Shown in pieces: positions 33,518-42,944 of a stretch of 64,000 nucleotides of DNA (position 1 is the stretch's first letter; each line of letters begins with the position of its first letter). Source of the stretch: Streptomyces sp. NBC_01689 (lineage in GTDB: Bacteria; Actinomycetota; Actinomycetes; Streptomycetales; Streptomycetaceae); the NCBI RefSeq assembly GCF_036250675.1, contig NZ_CP109592.1:868001-932000 (forward strand). The letters are read 5' to 3'. Under the pieces are notes generated by a model that was given only the letters and a program-made list of their open reading frames with translations, did no database searches and was not told where the DNA came from. A program made the translations under genes and the position numbers.

Positions 33518-35323
33518 TCACGAGACGGTCTTCAGCAGCTCGGTGTTGCGGTCGCCCGCGCCGCCGGCCCATCCCTCCTGGACGCCCGCCCGCATGCTGT
33601 CGGCGAGTCCGGGGGCGTTGTAGGCGAGTTCCCGGTACAGCGACGCGAGGCCGACCGCCGAGAGGTCGTCGAAGTCCGGAGCCGTGCGGTGCGGAGCGGC
33701 GGACTCCACGAGTGTGGTGAACAGGGACAGTGTCCCGTCCTCGTTGTCGACCAGTTCGAACAGCCGGGCGTGGTGCGGATAGTCCACGTGCGAGGCTGTG
33801 TTGACCTCCCAGAAGGAGCGGGCGGCCGTCGCGTGCGGATGGGGGGTGATCCGGTTGACGTGGCTGTGGCCGTTGATCCACGCGACCACGTTCGGGAAAC
33901 GGCCGAGCAGGGCGACGAGCTCGGCTCCGTCGTGACGCGGTTCGTCCGAACGGGCCGCGTCGGGCCGGCGGGTCATGCTCGGACCGTGGTGGTGGCTGAA
34001 GACCAGGATGTGGGCGTCGTCGGCCCCCGGACGCCGGACGAGACGGCCATCCTCGTCGTAGGACCGGGAGCTGTGCGCCGCCAGGGTCTTCTCCAGCCAG
34101 CGCATCTGGTCGTCGCCGAGCGACCCCTCGTAGTGGCCGCTGCGGTACGTCGTGTCGATGCTGATCCCGATGACGTTCTCCGCGACCTGGAAGGCGTAGT
34201 ACATGCGGTCGCCGTCGAGGTGGTCCGGGGTGTAGCCGTGGCCGGCCGGTCCGGCACCGGCGTGCGCGGGATCGAGATGGGCGGTCAGGTAGTCGTGCGG
34301 GGTGATCAGGCGGCGCCGCTCGTCCGGCGTGACCGTCCGCGCGGAGGCGGCGTGCCTCTTCAGGATCGCCGTGAGCACCTCGCTCTTCGGGTCGTCGCCG
34401 GAACCGAGCGCCCTGGCGTAGGCGGCCGCGTCCGTGTCGGGGACCGACAGCAGCTTACGGGAACCGACGGCGATCTCCCCGAGCGCGGGCGACAGACAGC
34501 CCCCGGGCAGGTCGTCGTGGTTGCCGACGGTGGAGTACCAGGGGATCCGCAGGCCCGGGCTGGTGAGGGGGCGGGTGGCCGCGTCCAGGAAACCGGGGAT
34601 CAGCGGCAGCCCGCGCCGTTTGTCGACATCGCGCAGCGCCGGGTCGCCCGGGTGCCAGTACAGCGGGAGTCCGGAGTTCTGGACGCCTTCGTACGTCTTC
34701 GGGTCCCCGGTGCCGGGGGTGATCCGGCCGCCGTTCATCACGGTGAGGAACCACTCCAGCTCGATGGCGGAGTTGTTGTCCACGTTGTCACCGGTGGTCA
34801 TCACGAACGCCGGCGGCAGTCCCGAGTGCGGGCCGTCGCCGAGCGCGTTGACCTTCTCCACGAGCGCGACGGCCCCCGCGACGGTCAGCGCCTCCTGGGC
34901 GCGCCACGCGGTGGGCGTGTGGGAGCGCAGGAACTCGGTGCGCAGCGGATTCTGCACGTCGGCGATGTGCAGGTCGGTGAACTGCACGAAGCACGCGAGC
35001 GGGGTCCGGCGGTCGGCGCGCCCGGCCCGCGACGGGGCGATGTCCTGCCGTACGACGACGGGCCAGCCCGGGCCGGACTCCAGCCGCCGGTAGGTGCCGG
35101 TGTGCGGGGCTCCGCCGAGGCGGGCCGTCGTCTCCAGGGTGGTCGTCGCGTGCGGCGCGGGCCGCGGGGCGGCGGCGGGTACGACCGGCTCCGCCGCCTG
35201 GGCGCGGCGTGGCCGGGGCAGGAACGCCCCGGCCGATCCGGCCGCGCCGGCCGCCACGACGGCGCCCGAGGCGATCAGAAGACGACGGCGGTTGATGGTG
35301 GACTCGGGTTCGTTCCCGGTCAT
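33518..35323 (-). CDS. Tat-exported metallophosphoesterase
   Basis: 601 residues. ATG 35323 with GGAGGG seven bases upstream; the N-terminus NRRRLLIASG plus an Ala/Gly hydrophobic stretch is a twin-arginine signal. Calcineurin-like phosphoesterase motifs: FTDLHIADVQ (D117, H119), TTGDNVDNN, VGNHDD, FSHHHGPS and INGHSHVN, giving a full two-metal site. Length and the large insertion between motifs fit the actinobacterial TIGR03767-type family. Probably a secreted phosphatase or phosphodiesterase; substrate unknown. It lies between ribB and the L,D-transpeptidase without coupling to either. Confidence 0.9.
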   Translation of the reverse strand: MTGNEPESTINRRRLLIASGAVVAAGAAGSAGAFLPRPRRAQAAEPVVPAAAPRPAPHATTTLETTARLGGAPHTGTYRRLESGPGWPVVVRQDIAPSRAGRADRRTPLACFVQFTDLHIADVQNPLRTEFLRSHTPTAWRAQEALTVAGAVALVEKVNALGDGPHSGLPPAFVMTTGDNVDNNSAIELEWFLTVMNGGRITPGTGDPKTYEGVQNSGLPLYWHPGDPALRDVDKRRGLPLIPGFLDAATRPLTSPGLRIPWYSTVGNHDDLPGGCLSPALGEIAVGSRKLLSVPDTDAAAYARALGSGDDPKSEVLTAILKRHAASARTVTPDERRRLITPHDYLTAHLDPAHAGAGPAGHGYTPDHLDGDRMYYAFQVAENVIGISIDTTYRSGHYEGSLGDDQMRWLEKTLAAHSSRSYDEDGRLVRRPGADDAHILVFSHHHGPSMTRRPDAARSDEPRHDGAELVALLGRFPNVVAWINGHSHVNRITPHPHATAARSFWEVNTASHVDYPHHARLFELVDNEDGTLSLFTTLVESAAPHRTAPDFDDLSAVGLASLYRELAYNAPGLADSMRAGVQEGWAGGAGDRNTELLKTVS

Positions 35324-35694
35324 GGGGCAGCCCTCCGGTGCCTCCGAGTGACTCACTGAGCGGAACCACTCATTCAGGCCGCGGGGACATGGGCGTGGCA
35401 TCGCGGTGAACGGCGCCCGAACAGCCTTTCCGGGCCTTTCGGGCGATCTTCACGCCCGGGAGCCCGGCCCGGGGCGGGCCGCCCGGGATCGCGGCCCGGG
35501 GTGGCCGCCTCGGGGGTGGCCGCCCCGGGGACAGCCGGACTCGGCCGGACTCGGCCCGGCTTCGCGCGGAGGCCGTCCGTCCGCCACATGGCGATCAGGA
35601 CACGGCCGGCCGCGACCCTGTACGGGGTCCGGAGCCCCGGCATCGGAGTGGCGACGCCGGCGGGGTCCTCGGCGGGACCGGGCCGGGTCACGGG
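35324..35694. other. intergenic region with short GC repeats
   Basis: No gene. It contains direct repeats of GGGGTGGCCGCC (around 35500 and 35514) and CGGACTCGGC (around 35537 and 35547). No clear terminator for the transpeptidase was recognised. Confidence 0.4.
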
Positions 35695-36912
35695 TCAGCG
35701 TGCGGACCCCGCCTTCCACTGCTCCCACGCCATGTTCCAGCCGTTGAGGCCGTTGTCGGGGGCGATCGTCCGGTCGTCGGAGTTCCGCACCACCACCACG
35801 TCGCCGATCAGGGAGTTGGCGAAGAACCAGGCGCCGTCCTGGTGGGAGTCGTGGCCGCCCTTGACGTCGTTGAGTCCCACGCAGCCGTGGCTGATGTTGG
35901 AGTGGCCGAAGACCGAGTCGGCGCCCCAGTAGTTGCCGTGGACGAACGTGCCCGAGGTGGACAGGCGCATGGCGTGCGGGACGTCGGGGATGTCGTACTG
36001 GCCGGCGAACCCGACCGTGGTGCCGTCCATCCGGGTGCTGGTCAGCTTCTCCGATATCACCATCTGGCCGTTCCAGGTGGTCGAGCTCGGGGCGCCCGCC
36101 GTGATGGGAACCGTCCTGAGCGTCCTGCCGTCCCGGACGACCGTCATGCGGTGCGTGGCGGCGTCCACGGTGGAGACCTGCCGGCGGCCGACCGTGAAGC
36201 GGACCGTCCTGTCCTGCCGCCCGTACGCGCCGTCCGCGCCCCTGACCCCGTCGAGGCGGATCCTGACGGTGATGACGGAGTGGGCCTTCCAGTACTCCCG
36301 CGGACGGAAGTCCAGACGCCGGGCGCCGAACCAGTGGCCGACGACGGGCTGTCCGCTGCTGGAGGCGACCTCGATGGCCGACTCCACGGCCTTCCTGTCG
36401 GTGATCGCCTTGTCGAAGGTGAACGAGACGGGCATCCCCACTCCGACCGTGGACCCGTCGGCGGGGGTGAAGGTCCCGGTGAACCCTTCGGACGCGGCGA
36501 CCGTGGTGAACCCGATCCTCTTCGTCGTCGTACGGCCGCCGCCCGCCGCGGCGACCACCGTCATCCGGTAGGCGGTGTCGTGGTCGAGGTCCGCATCGGG
36601 CGCCCAGGCACGGCCGGTTGAGGAGAGCGCGCCGTGGACGACACCACCCTTCGTGGTGGCCAGCGTCACCTTGGTGATCTTCCCGCCCTCCACGGTGACC
36701 AGGCCGCCGCGCTTGACGGAGACGTGCTTCTGCCCGTCGGCGGCGTCAAGTCGTATGCGCGGGGTGTCCGCGGCCCCGGCCGCGACGGAGGACGCCTTCG
36801 GGCGGTCGCCGTCTCCCCCGGCTCCGGGTCCGTGTCCGGCGCTGCAGCCGGCCAGCAGGCAGACCGAGATCGACAGGACGGCGAGGGCCGCGGCCGGGCG
36901 GGTGTGGTGCAT
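35695..36912 (-). CDS. L,D-transpeptidase lipoprotein with Ig-like domains
   Basis: 405 residues from ATG 36912. A lipoprotein signal ends with LLAGC (C23). Two beta-sandwich domains (about 50-250, PADGSTVGVGMPVSFTFDKAI) precede the YkuD catalytic domain (about 250-385) with HGNYWG and the active-site motif SHGCVGLNDVKGG (catalytic Cys with the preceding His). This is the mycobacterial/Streptomyces Ldt architecture. It makes 3-3 crosslinks between peptidoglycan stems at the outer face of the membrane. It is divergent from the photolyase gene across a 551-bp gap. Confidence 0.95.
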   Translation of the reverse strand: MHHTRPAAALAVLSISVCLLAGCSAGHGPGAGGDGDRPKASSVAAGAADTPRIRLDAADGQKHVSVKRGGLVTVEGGKITKVTLATTKGGVVHGALSSTGRAWAPDADLDHDTAYRMTVVAAAGGGRTTTKRIGFTTVAASEGFTGTFTPADGSTVGVGMPVSFTFDKAITDRKAVESAIEVASSSGQPVVGHWFGARRLDFRPREYWKAHSVITVRIRLDGVRGADGAYGRQDRTVRFTVGRRQVSTVDAATHRMTVVRDGRTLRTVPITAGAPSSTTWNGQMVISEKLTSTRMDGTTVGFAGQYDIPDVPHAMRLSTSGTFVHGNYWGADSVFGHSNISHGCVGLNDVKGGHDSHQDGAWFFANSLIGDVVVVRNSDDRTIAPDNGLNGWNMAWEQWKAGSAR

Positions 36913-37463
36913 GAAGGCTCCGTCTTTCGCGTCGGGTGGTGTGTCCCACCGGGACCGGTCGGCGGCCCGGTGCGAACGGCGCGGTGCCGACGCGGCGCGG
37001 TGTGCCGACGCGCGACCCGCGGCCGTGCGCCAGGCACGCACGGTCGCGACGGCGTGCGACTCCTCGACGGGACACGAAGCCACCATGACGTGCGGATATC
37101 AGGAAGTTGTCAGGCCGCGGCACGACCACCCGCACGGCCACGCCGTCACACCGTCACACCGTCACACCGTCACGCGGATCGTCGGCACGCGTACAGCTCC
37201 GGCGAACTCGCCCGACCGTCCGCCGGAGCGTCGGCACGCGTGCGCGGACCGGTCCTGACAGCATCTGTCCGGGCGGGCGCCCCGCGGCGTCCCGCCCGCC
37301 GCGGCGTACCGGCCGTCTCCGGAGGCGGCCACCGGACCACCCGCCGCGACCGGACGGCGGCAACCGGCCCGGAGCGTCGACTTCCCCTGGCCCTACGCCC
37401 GGTGGGACCCCAGTCCCATCGGCCCGTCCGCGCGCGGGGCAACGACCGCGAGAGGCAGACCGT
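36913..37463. other. 551-bp divergent region upstream of the photolyase
   Basis: No gene is supported; the long plus-strand frame starting at 37107 lacks photolyase similarity before 37464. It holds the 8-bp tandem repeat. GAGAGG about nine bases before 37464 is the ribosome binding site. No consensus promoter stands out. Confidence 0.45.
37143..37174. repeat. 8-bp tandem repeat, four CCGTCACA units
   Basis: Three perfect CCGTCACA units and a fourth ending G, in the divergent region. Possibly operator-like or slippage. Confidence 0.85.
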
Positions 37464-39038
37464 ATGACGCCACGACCCCACTGGCTCTTCGGGGACCAGC
37501 TCGGTCCGCACTTCCTCAGCCCTCCACACGGTGGCCCCGATGCCCAGGCGCCGGTGGTCATGATCGAGGCGCGCTCGGTGCTGAGCCGTCGCCGCTTCCA
37601 CCGCGCCAAAGCCCATCTCGTCCTGTCCGCCATGCGGCACCGCGCCGCCGAACTCGGCGACCGGGTCACGTACGTCCGGTCGAGGACGTACGCCGAGGGC
37701 CTGGAACAGGCTCTCGGACGCCGGGTGTCACACCGGTCCGATGCTCACCACGGAAGCCCCAAGCCCGCCCGACGACCCGATGGCAGTCCCCGTCTGACGG
37801 TCTGTCACCCGACCTCGCGCCGGGCCCTGGACTTCGTCGGCGCGCTCGACGGAGTGGAGATCCTTCCGGCGCGGGGATTCCTCATGCCGCACGACGAGTT
37901 CGCCGCCTGGGCGGACCGCGGCACCGGGCGCGGTCTGCGGCTGGAGGGGTTCTACCGCTGGGTGCGTGAACGGCACGACCTGCTGATGGACGGCGACGGG
38001 CCCACGGGCGGGAGGTGGAACCTCGACCAGGACAACCGTGAACCCCCGCCGCGCGGACACGACACCCTCGACGTGCGGGCTCCCTGGCGACCGCGCGAGG
38101 ACTCCATCGACGAGGAGGTCCGCCACGACCTCGACCGCTGGGAGCGCGACGGCGAGGTGTCCTTCGTCGGCCGCGACGGCCCGCGACTCTTCCCCGCCAC
38201 CCGCCGTGAGGCACTGTCCGCGCTGCGCCACTTCGTCACCCACCGCCTCCCCGACTTCGGCCGCTACGAGGACGCCATGCTCACCGCCGACCCGGTGATG
38301 AGCCACAGCCTGCTGTCCGCGCCGCTCAACCTCGGTCTGCTCGATCCCGCGGAGTGCGTCGAGCGCGCCGAACAGGCCTACCGGGCCGGCGACGCGCCGC
38401 TCAACAGCGTCGAGGGCTTCGTGAGGCAGATCGCCGGCTGGCGCGAGTACGTCTGGCATCTCTACTGGCACTTCGGTGAGGACTACCGCCACCGCAACGC
38501 GCTGCGCCACACGGCTCCCCTGCCCGACTGGTTCCTCGGCCTGGACGCCGACGCGGTCACCGCGCGCTGTCTCTCCACGGTCCTCGCCCAGGTGCGGGAC
38601 ACCGGCTGGACCCACCACATTCCCCGGCTCATGGTCCTCGGCAGTCGCGCGCTCCAGGACGGCTGGGACCCGGCGGCGGTCACCGACTGGTTCCACCGCT
38701 GCTTCGTCGACGGCTACGACTGGGTCATGCTCCCCAACGTCGTCGGCATGTCCCAGTACGCCGACGGCGGCCTCATGACCAGCAAGCCCTACACCTCCGG
38801 CGGCGCGTACATCCACCGGATGAGCGATCTCTGCGGCCCCTGCGCCTACCGCCCCACCGACCGGACCGGCGAACGCGCCTGTCCCTACACCGCCGGCTAC
38901 TGGGCCTTCCTGCACCGCCACCGTGCCCGGCTCGCCGCCAACCACCGTACCGCGCAGGCCGTCAAGGGCCTCGACCGTCTCAAGGACCTGCCCGAACTCC
39001 TGGACGCGGCGGCCCGCCGCGGCGACACCCCGCCGTGA
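37464..39038 (+). CDS. cryptochrome/photolyase family protein (FeS, PhrB-like)
   Basis: 524 residues. HWLFGDQLGPHF at the start is the Rossmann antenna domain of the deoxyribodipyrimidine photolyase-related group. The C-terminal catalytic half has EGFVRQIAGWREYVWHLYW, MVLGSRALQDGWDP, MLPNVVGMSQYADGG and TSKPYTSGGAYI. CGPCAY and CPYTAGYW near the end, with an upstream Cys in TARCLST, supply the cysteines of the 4Fe-4S cluster of bacterial (6-4) photolyases. Expected to bind FAD and repair UV lesions with light. ATG 37464 is selected because the family N-terminus begins here. Confidence 0.94.
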   Translation: MTPRPHWLFGDQLGPHFLSPPHGGPDAQAPVVMIEARSVLSRRRFHRAKAHLVLSAMRHRAAELGDRVTYVRSRTYAEGLEQALGRRVSHRSDAHHGSPKPARRPDGSPRLTVCHPTSRRALDFVGALDGVEILPARGFLMPHDEFAAWADRGTGRGLRLEGFYRWVRERHDLLMDGDGPTGGRWNLDQDNREPPPRGHDTLDVRAPWRPREDSIDEEVRHDLDRWERDGEVSFVGRDGPRLFPATRREALSALRHFVTHRLPDFGRYEDAMLTADPVMSHSLLSAPLNLGLLDPAECVERAEQAYRAGDAPLNSVEGFVRQIAGWREYVWHLYWHFGEDYRHRNALRHTAPLPDWFLGLDADAVTARCLSTVLAQVRDTGWTHHIPRLMVLGSRALQDGWDPAAVTDWFHRCFVDGYDWVMLPNVVGMSQYADGGLMTSKPYTSGGAYIHRMSDLCGPCAYRPTDRTGERACPYTAGYWAFLHRHRARLAANHRTAQAVKGLDRLKDLPELLDAAARRGDTPP

Positions 39039-39116
39039 GCCGGCGGAGCGGTCGACGTCACCTCCCCCGGTGGAGCGGAGGGCCGGGCCTCGCATCGGCC
39101 GTCTTCGCCGCACGAC

Positions 39117-40076
39117 TCAGCCGCTCGCGGCGGTGGGCACCTCGCGGCCCGGTTCGTTCATCTTCCCGAACGGGACGTGCACGCTGGGCGTGTTGAGGGA
39201 TGTTCCGGCCAGATGACCGACCTGGTCGTCGAAGAAGATGTGGGGCTTGAGCACGTTCATGATCGTGCTCTTGTCTATGCCGCCGAGGAAGAAGGCGTCG
39301 TTGACGGTGACACCCCAGCCCTTCAGGCTGCGTACCGCGCGTTCGTGAGCGGGGGCGTTGCGGGCGGTGACGAGCGAGACATGGACGCGGATCTTGTAGG
39401 CGGGGTCTTCGGCCCGCTCCACCTCCTCGCGCTGCTGGAGCCGGTTGAGACTGGCCAGGAAGTCCCGCAGCGGCCCCGGGTCGTGCGGGGTGGCGGCGTT
39501 CGTCGTCTCGTGCGAGCGGAACACCTCGATACCGTCGGCCTGGTAGACCTGCTCCGAGGCGTCGTCGGCGAGCACCCCGTCGAAGTCGAAGGCGATCCGC
39601 AGGTCCTGGTCGTCGGTCTCGTCGGCCGTCGCGGCGCCGAGCACCCGGCCCGCGGGGAGCCCGAGGGCCACGGCCTCCCGGACGTCGGTCTCGTTCGCCG
39701 ACAGGAACAGCGACATGTTCAGGGCGGGCATGAAGTGGTACGGCGAGCGGCCCTGCATGAAGATGGCCCGGCTGATCGGCAGACCGTGGGACTGGATGGA
39801 GCGCATGACCCGCAGCCCGCTGTCGGGGTCGTTGCGGGACAGGACGATGACCTCGACCAGGGGATCGTCGGGGGAACTCAGGTCGTTCAGCGACAGCAGT
39901 CTGCGGATGAAGGGGAAGGCGACCCCCCGTCCCAGGGTCTCGTCCAGATGCTCCTCCTGGTACGAGCGGTAGGACTCCTCCCCCTGCTCACGGAAGACTG
40001 CGTCCGCCTCCGCCAGGTCGAACAGCGCACTGGAGGCGATGCCGATGACCAGGCGGTTCGCAAGTTCGTAGGACAC
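39117..40076 (-). CDS. cytosolic 5'-nucleotidase
   Basis: 319 residues. It belongs to the NT5C1-like bacterial family (PF06189): LVIGIASSALFDL at the N-terminus, IVLSRNDPDSGLRVM, AIFMQGRSPYHFM and the HAD motif AFDFDGVLADDASEQVY near 162-178, with TARNAPAHERAVRSL and HIFFDDQVGHL at the end. It dephosphorylates nucleoside monophosphates in the cytosol. It is divergent from the phosphate transporter gene, so both concern phosphate supply; coregulation is inference. Confidence 0.92.
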   Translation of the reverse strand: MSYELANRLVIGIASSALFDLAEADAVFREQGEESYRSYQEEHLDETLGRGVAFPFIRRLLSLNDLSSPDDPLVEVIVLSRNDPDSGLRVMRSIQSHGLPISRAIFMQGRSPYHFMPALNMSLFLSANETDVREAVALGLPAGRVLGAATADETDDQDLRIAFDFDGVLADDASEQVYQADGIEVFRSHETTNAATPHDPGPLRDFLASLNRLQQREEVERAEDPAYKIRVHVSLVTARNAPAHERAVRSLKGWGVTVNDAFFLGGIDKSTIMNVLKPHIFFDDQVGHLAGTSLNTPSVHVPFGKMNEPGREVPTAASG

Positions 40077-40099
40077 GACTCACTCCCCTGCACCAATTC

Positions 40100-40109
40100 A
40101 CACGCGTGT
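40100..40109. promoter_or_regulatory. ACACGCGTGT palindrome between nucleotidase and pit
   Basis: A perfect 10-base palindrome 24 bases upstream of the nucleotidase start, in the 210-bp divergent region. Convincing tandem PhoP boxes were not found; GCTCACCTCCC around 40210 is at best a single degenerate unit. Confidence 0.25.
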
Positions 40110-40286
40110 CCCAATCATGGCATCGAGCGCGCGAGTTGATCCCCCCGCCGACGGCCCGCGCTGTGACCGTCCCGCGCACGGAGGCCGTCCGATACGCCCC
40201 CGAACACACGCTCACCTCCCTTCGCCCATGCACGGGCTTTGCCTCCGGTTCTCCCTGCGTACGCCTCCGATTGCTTCCATCGAGGA

Positions 40287-41441
40287 ATGGACCACATCAC
40301 GTTCCTCGTGGCGGTCGTCATCGTCACGGCTCTGGCCTTCGATTTCACCAACGGATTCCACGACACGGCGAACGCGATGGCCACGTCCATCGCGACCGGC
40401 GCGCTCAAACCGAAAACAGCGGTCCTCATCAGCGGCGTGCTGAACGTGGGCGGTGCCTTCCTGTCCACCGAGGTCGCCAAGACGATCTCCGGCGGCATCG
40501 TCGACGACACGCTCGTCACCCCGGGCATGATCTTCGCGGGCCTGGTCGGGGCGATCCTGTGGAACCTGCTGACCTGGCTGCTCGGACTGCCCTCCAGTTC
40601 CTCGCACGCCCTGTTCGGCGGCCTCATCGGCGCGGTGTGGGTCGGAGCGGGTGCGCACGGCGTGCACTTCGACAAGGTGCTCGAGAAGATCCTCATCCCC
40701 GCGGTGGCCTCGCCCGTCGTGGCCGGTCTCGCCGCGCTGCTGGCCACGTACCTCGCGTACCGGATCACCGCACGGGCCCGTGAGAAGTCGGTGACGAAGG
40801 GCTTCCGGCTCGGGCAGATCGCCTCGGCCTCCCTGGTGTCGCTGGCCCACGGCACGAACGACGCGCAGAAGACCATGGGCGTCATCACGCTGACGCTGAT
40901 CTCGGCGGGCGCGCTGGGTCATGACGCGGGTCCCCCGGTGTGGGTCATCGCGTCCGCGGGTCTCGCCATCGGGCTCGGCACCTACCTGGGCGGCTGGCGG
41001 ATCATCCGGACCATGGGCAAGGGGCTCACGGACATCCAGTCCCCGCAGGGTTTCGCGGCCGAGGCCGCCTCCACGACGGTCATCCTGACCTCCGCCCACC
41101 TGGGTTTCGCGCTCTCCACCACGCAGGTCTGCTCCGGAGGCATCCTCGGCGCGGGACTCGGCAGGCGGCTGGCCGAGGTCCGCTGGGGCACCGCGGGCCG
41201 GATGGCGGTCGCCTGGCTGGTGACGCTGCCGGCCGCCGCGCTGGTCGGCGGGGTGTCGGCGAGCGTCGTGAAGCACGGCGGGACCTTCGGCACCGTGGTG
41301 ATCGCGCTCGTCGCGGTGGCCGTCGCCGCCTTCATCGTCGCCGCCTCGCGCCGCAACCCGGTGCACGCCTCGAACGTCAACGACCACCACGAGGTCTCCG
41401 TCCGTACCGCGACGCCGGCCGGCGTCGGTACGCCCGCCTGA
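40287..41441 (+). CDS. inorganic phosphate transporter, PiT family
   Basis: 384 residues, about ten membrane helices. The two inverted PiT signatures are present: FDFTNGFHDTANAMATSIATGAL near residue 18 and SLAHGTNDAQKTMGVI near 190. SSSSHALFGGLIGA and TTQVCSGGILGAG are the matching Ser-rich loops. Low-affinity metal-phosphate/H+ import. ATG 40287 is preceded by GAGG with almost no spacing, which is unusual; initiation may be weak. The gene is followed after 19 bases by a small membrane protein and then PPK2, suggesting uptake plus polyphosphate use in one operon. Confidence 0.94.
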   Translation: MDHITFLVAVVIVTALAFDFTNGFHDTANAMATSIATGALKPKTAVLISGVLNVGGAFLSTEVAKTISGGIVDDTLVTPGMIFAGLVGAILWNLLTWLLGLPSSSSHALFGGLIGAVWVGAGAHGVHFDKVLEKILIPAVASPVVAGLAALLATYLAYRITARAREKSVTKGFRLGQIASASLVSLAHGTNDAQKTMGVITLTLISAGALGHDAGPPVWVIASAGLAIGLGTYLGGWRIIRTMGKGLTDIQSPQGFAAEAASTTVILTSAHLGFALSTTQVCSGGILGAGLGRRLAEVRWGTAGRMAVAWLVTLPAAALVGGVSASVVKHGGTFGTVVIALVAVAVAAFIVAASRRNPVHASNVNDHHEVSVRTATPAGVGTPA

Positions 41442-41460
41442 AACAGGGAGAGTTCCCGAC

Positions 41461-41691
41461 ATGCATCTCGACTGGAACACACTCGGTGAGGTCGCCGCGG
41501 TGAGCGTCGGAGTCACCGTGGCAGTGGTCGTCGTCTTCGCCCTCGGTGTGCTCGGGGTCGCCCGGGTCGAGACCGCGCGCGACGACGGCAGCGGTGACGC
41601 CTTGGGGTTCGCCCAGGCCGGGCTCTGCTTCCTGGCCTGCGCGGCCGTGGTGGCGTACGGCATCTATCTGATCGTGCCGCAGTTCCACTGA
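41461..41691 (+). CDS. small two-helix membrane protein
   Basis: 76 residues. AGGGAG ten bases upstream. Two hydrophobic segments (about 12-34 and 52-72) separated by a charged loop (ETARDDGSGD). It sits 19 bases after the phosphate transporter and 57 before PPK2, so it is almost certainly cotranscribed. It is probably an accessory or regulatory subunit of the transporter; no family name is known to me. Confidence 0.85.
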   Translation: MHLDWNTLGEVAAVSVGVTVAVVVVFALGVLGVARVETARDDGSGDALGFAQAGLCFLACAAVVAYGIYLIVPQFH

Positions 41692-41748
41692 CTCGAAGGG
41701 AAGGACTTCGGTGACGGGAAACGCGGAGCACGGAACCGGGAGGGCCGG

Positions 41749-42654
41749 ATGACGGAACTGCTGACTGGCATGCGGGTCGACTACTCGGACCACGACGACC
41801 CCGTACTGATCCGTCCGGACGGCAGCCCGGTGGACACCTGGCGGGAGAACTACCCGTACGAGCAGCGCATGGAGCGCAAGGAGTACGACTGGCACAAGCG
41901 GCTCCAGCAGATCGAGTTGCTGAAGCTGCAGAGCTGGATCAAGGAGACCGGCCGCCGGCTCGTCGTCGTCTTCGAGGGACGCGACGCCGCAGGCAAGGGC
42001 GGCACGATCAAGCGCTTCACCGAGCATCTCAACCCGCGTGGCGCCCGGGTGGTGGCGCTGGAGAAGCCGACGGAGCGGGAACGCGGACAGTGGTACTTCC
42101 AGCGGTACGTGGAACACCTCCCTACCGCGGGCGAGATCGTGCTGTTCGACAGGTCCTGGTACAACAGGGCCGGTGTGGAACGCGTGATGGGCTTCTGCGG
42201 TGACGACGAGTACCGGCGCTTCATGCGGCAGGCTCCCGCCTTCGAGCGGATGCTCGTCGACGACGGCGTGGACCTGGTCAAGTTCTGGTTCTCGGTCTCC
42301 CAGAGCGAACAGCGCACCCGCTTCACGATCCGTCAGGTCGACCCGGTCCGGCAGTGGAAGCTGAGCCCCATGGACCTGGCCTCGCTGGACCTCTGGGACG
42401 ACTACACGGCGGCCAAGGTCGCCATGTTCCGCGAGACGGACACCGAACAGGCGCCCTGGACCGTGGTGAAGAGCAACGACAAGAAGCGGGCCCGCGTCGA
42501 GGCGATGCGCAGCGTCCTGGCCCGCTTCGCCTACACCGACAAGGACGAGGAGGTCGTCGGCAGCCCCGACCCCAGCATCGTGGGCGCGGCGGCGAACCTA
42601 CTGGAGGAGGGCGAGGACGACGCGGAGCCGGCCGGGGATTCCACGGGGTCGTGA
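41749..42654 (+). CDS. ppk2: polyphosphate kinase 2
   Basis: 301 residues; GGGAGG seven bases upstream. FEGRDAAGKGGTIK (Walker A, G77-G85), a lid module after it, and LFDRSWYNRAGVERVMGF (Walker B, D134) mark PPK2. It transfers phosphate between polyphosphate and nucleoside diphosphates. The single-domain length and the DRSWYNR motif fit class I. Cotranscription with a phosphate transporter links uptake to storage. An acidic tail ends the protein. Confidence 0.94.
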   Translation: MTELLTGMRVDYSDHDDPVLIRPDGSPVDTWRENYPYEQRMERKEYDWHKRLQQIELLKLQSWIKETGRRLVVVFEGRDAAGKGGTIKRFTEHLNPRGARVVALEKPTERERGQWYFQRYVEHLPTAGEIVLFDRSWYNRAGVERVMGFCGDDEYRRFMRQAPAFERMLVDDGVDLVKFWFSVSQSEQRTRFTIRQVDPVRQWKLSPMDLASLDLWDDYTAAKVAMFRETDTEQAPWTVVKSNDKKRARVEAMRSVLARFAYTDKDEEVVGSPDPSIVGAAANLLEEGEDDAEPAGDSTGS

Positions 42655-42944
42655 CGACGGCCGCCGCGAGCGGACGCGGCCGGGGCGGTCGGCCCGACCG
42701 TAGGGCGCGAGCCCGTCGGGTCGGCCGGCGCGTCGGCCGTCCGGCCGGCCTCGCGGCCCTGTCCGGGGAGCAGCCCCGGACGGCCGTCGTGGCGCCGTGT
42801 CATGAGATCAACCTCACGGTGGCGGACCTCAGTTGATCGTGCGCCGCCACCAGGGCGAGGGAGGTCGCGAAGCGCGACGGTGGCTGGTCGGGCGAACCGG
42901 CCGAGTTCACCGGGACGCGTCGTCCGGGTGCCCGCTTCGAGGCG

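Noticed and set aside
40200..40286. PhoP box upstream of the phosphate transporter
   Set aside because: Only one degenerate GCTCACCTCCC unit; at least two good 11-base direct repeats would be expected.
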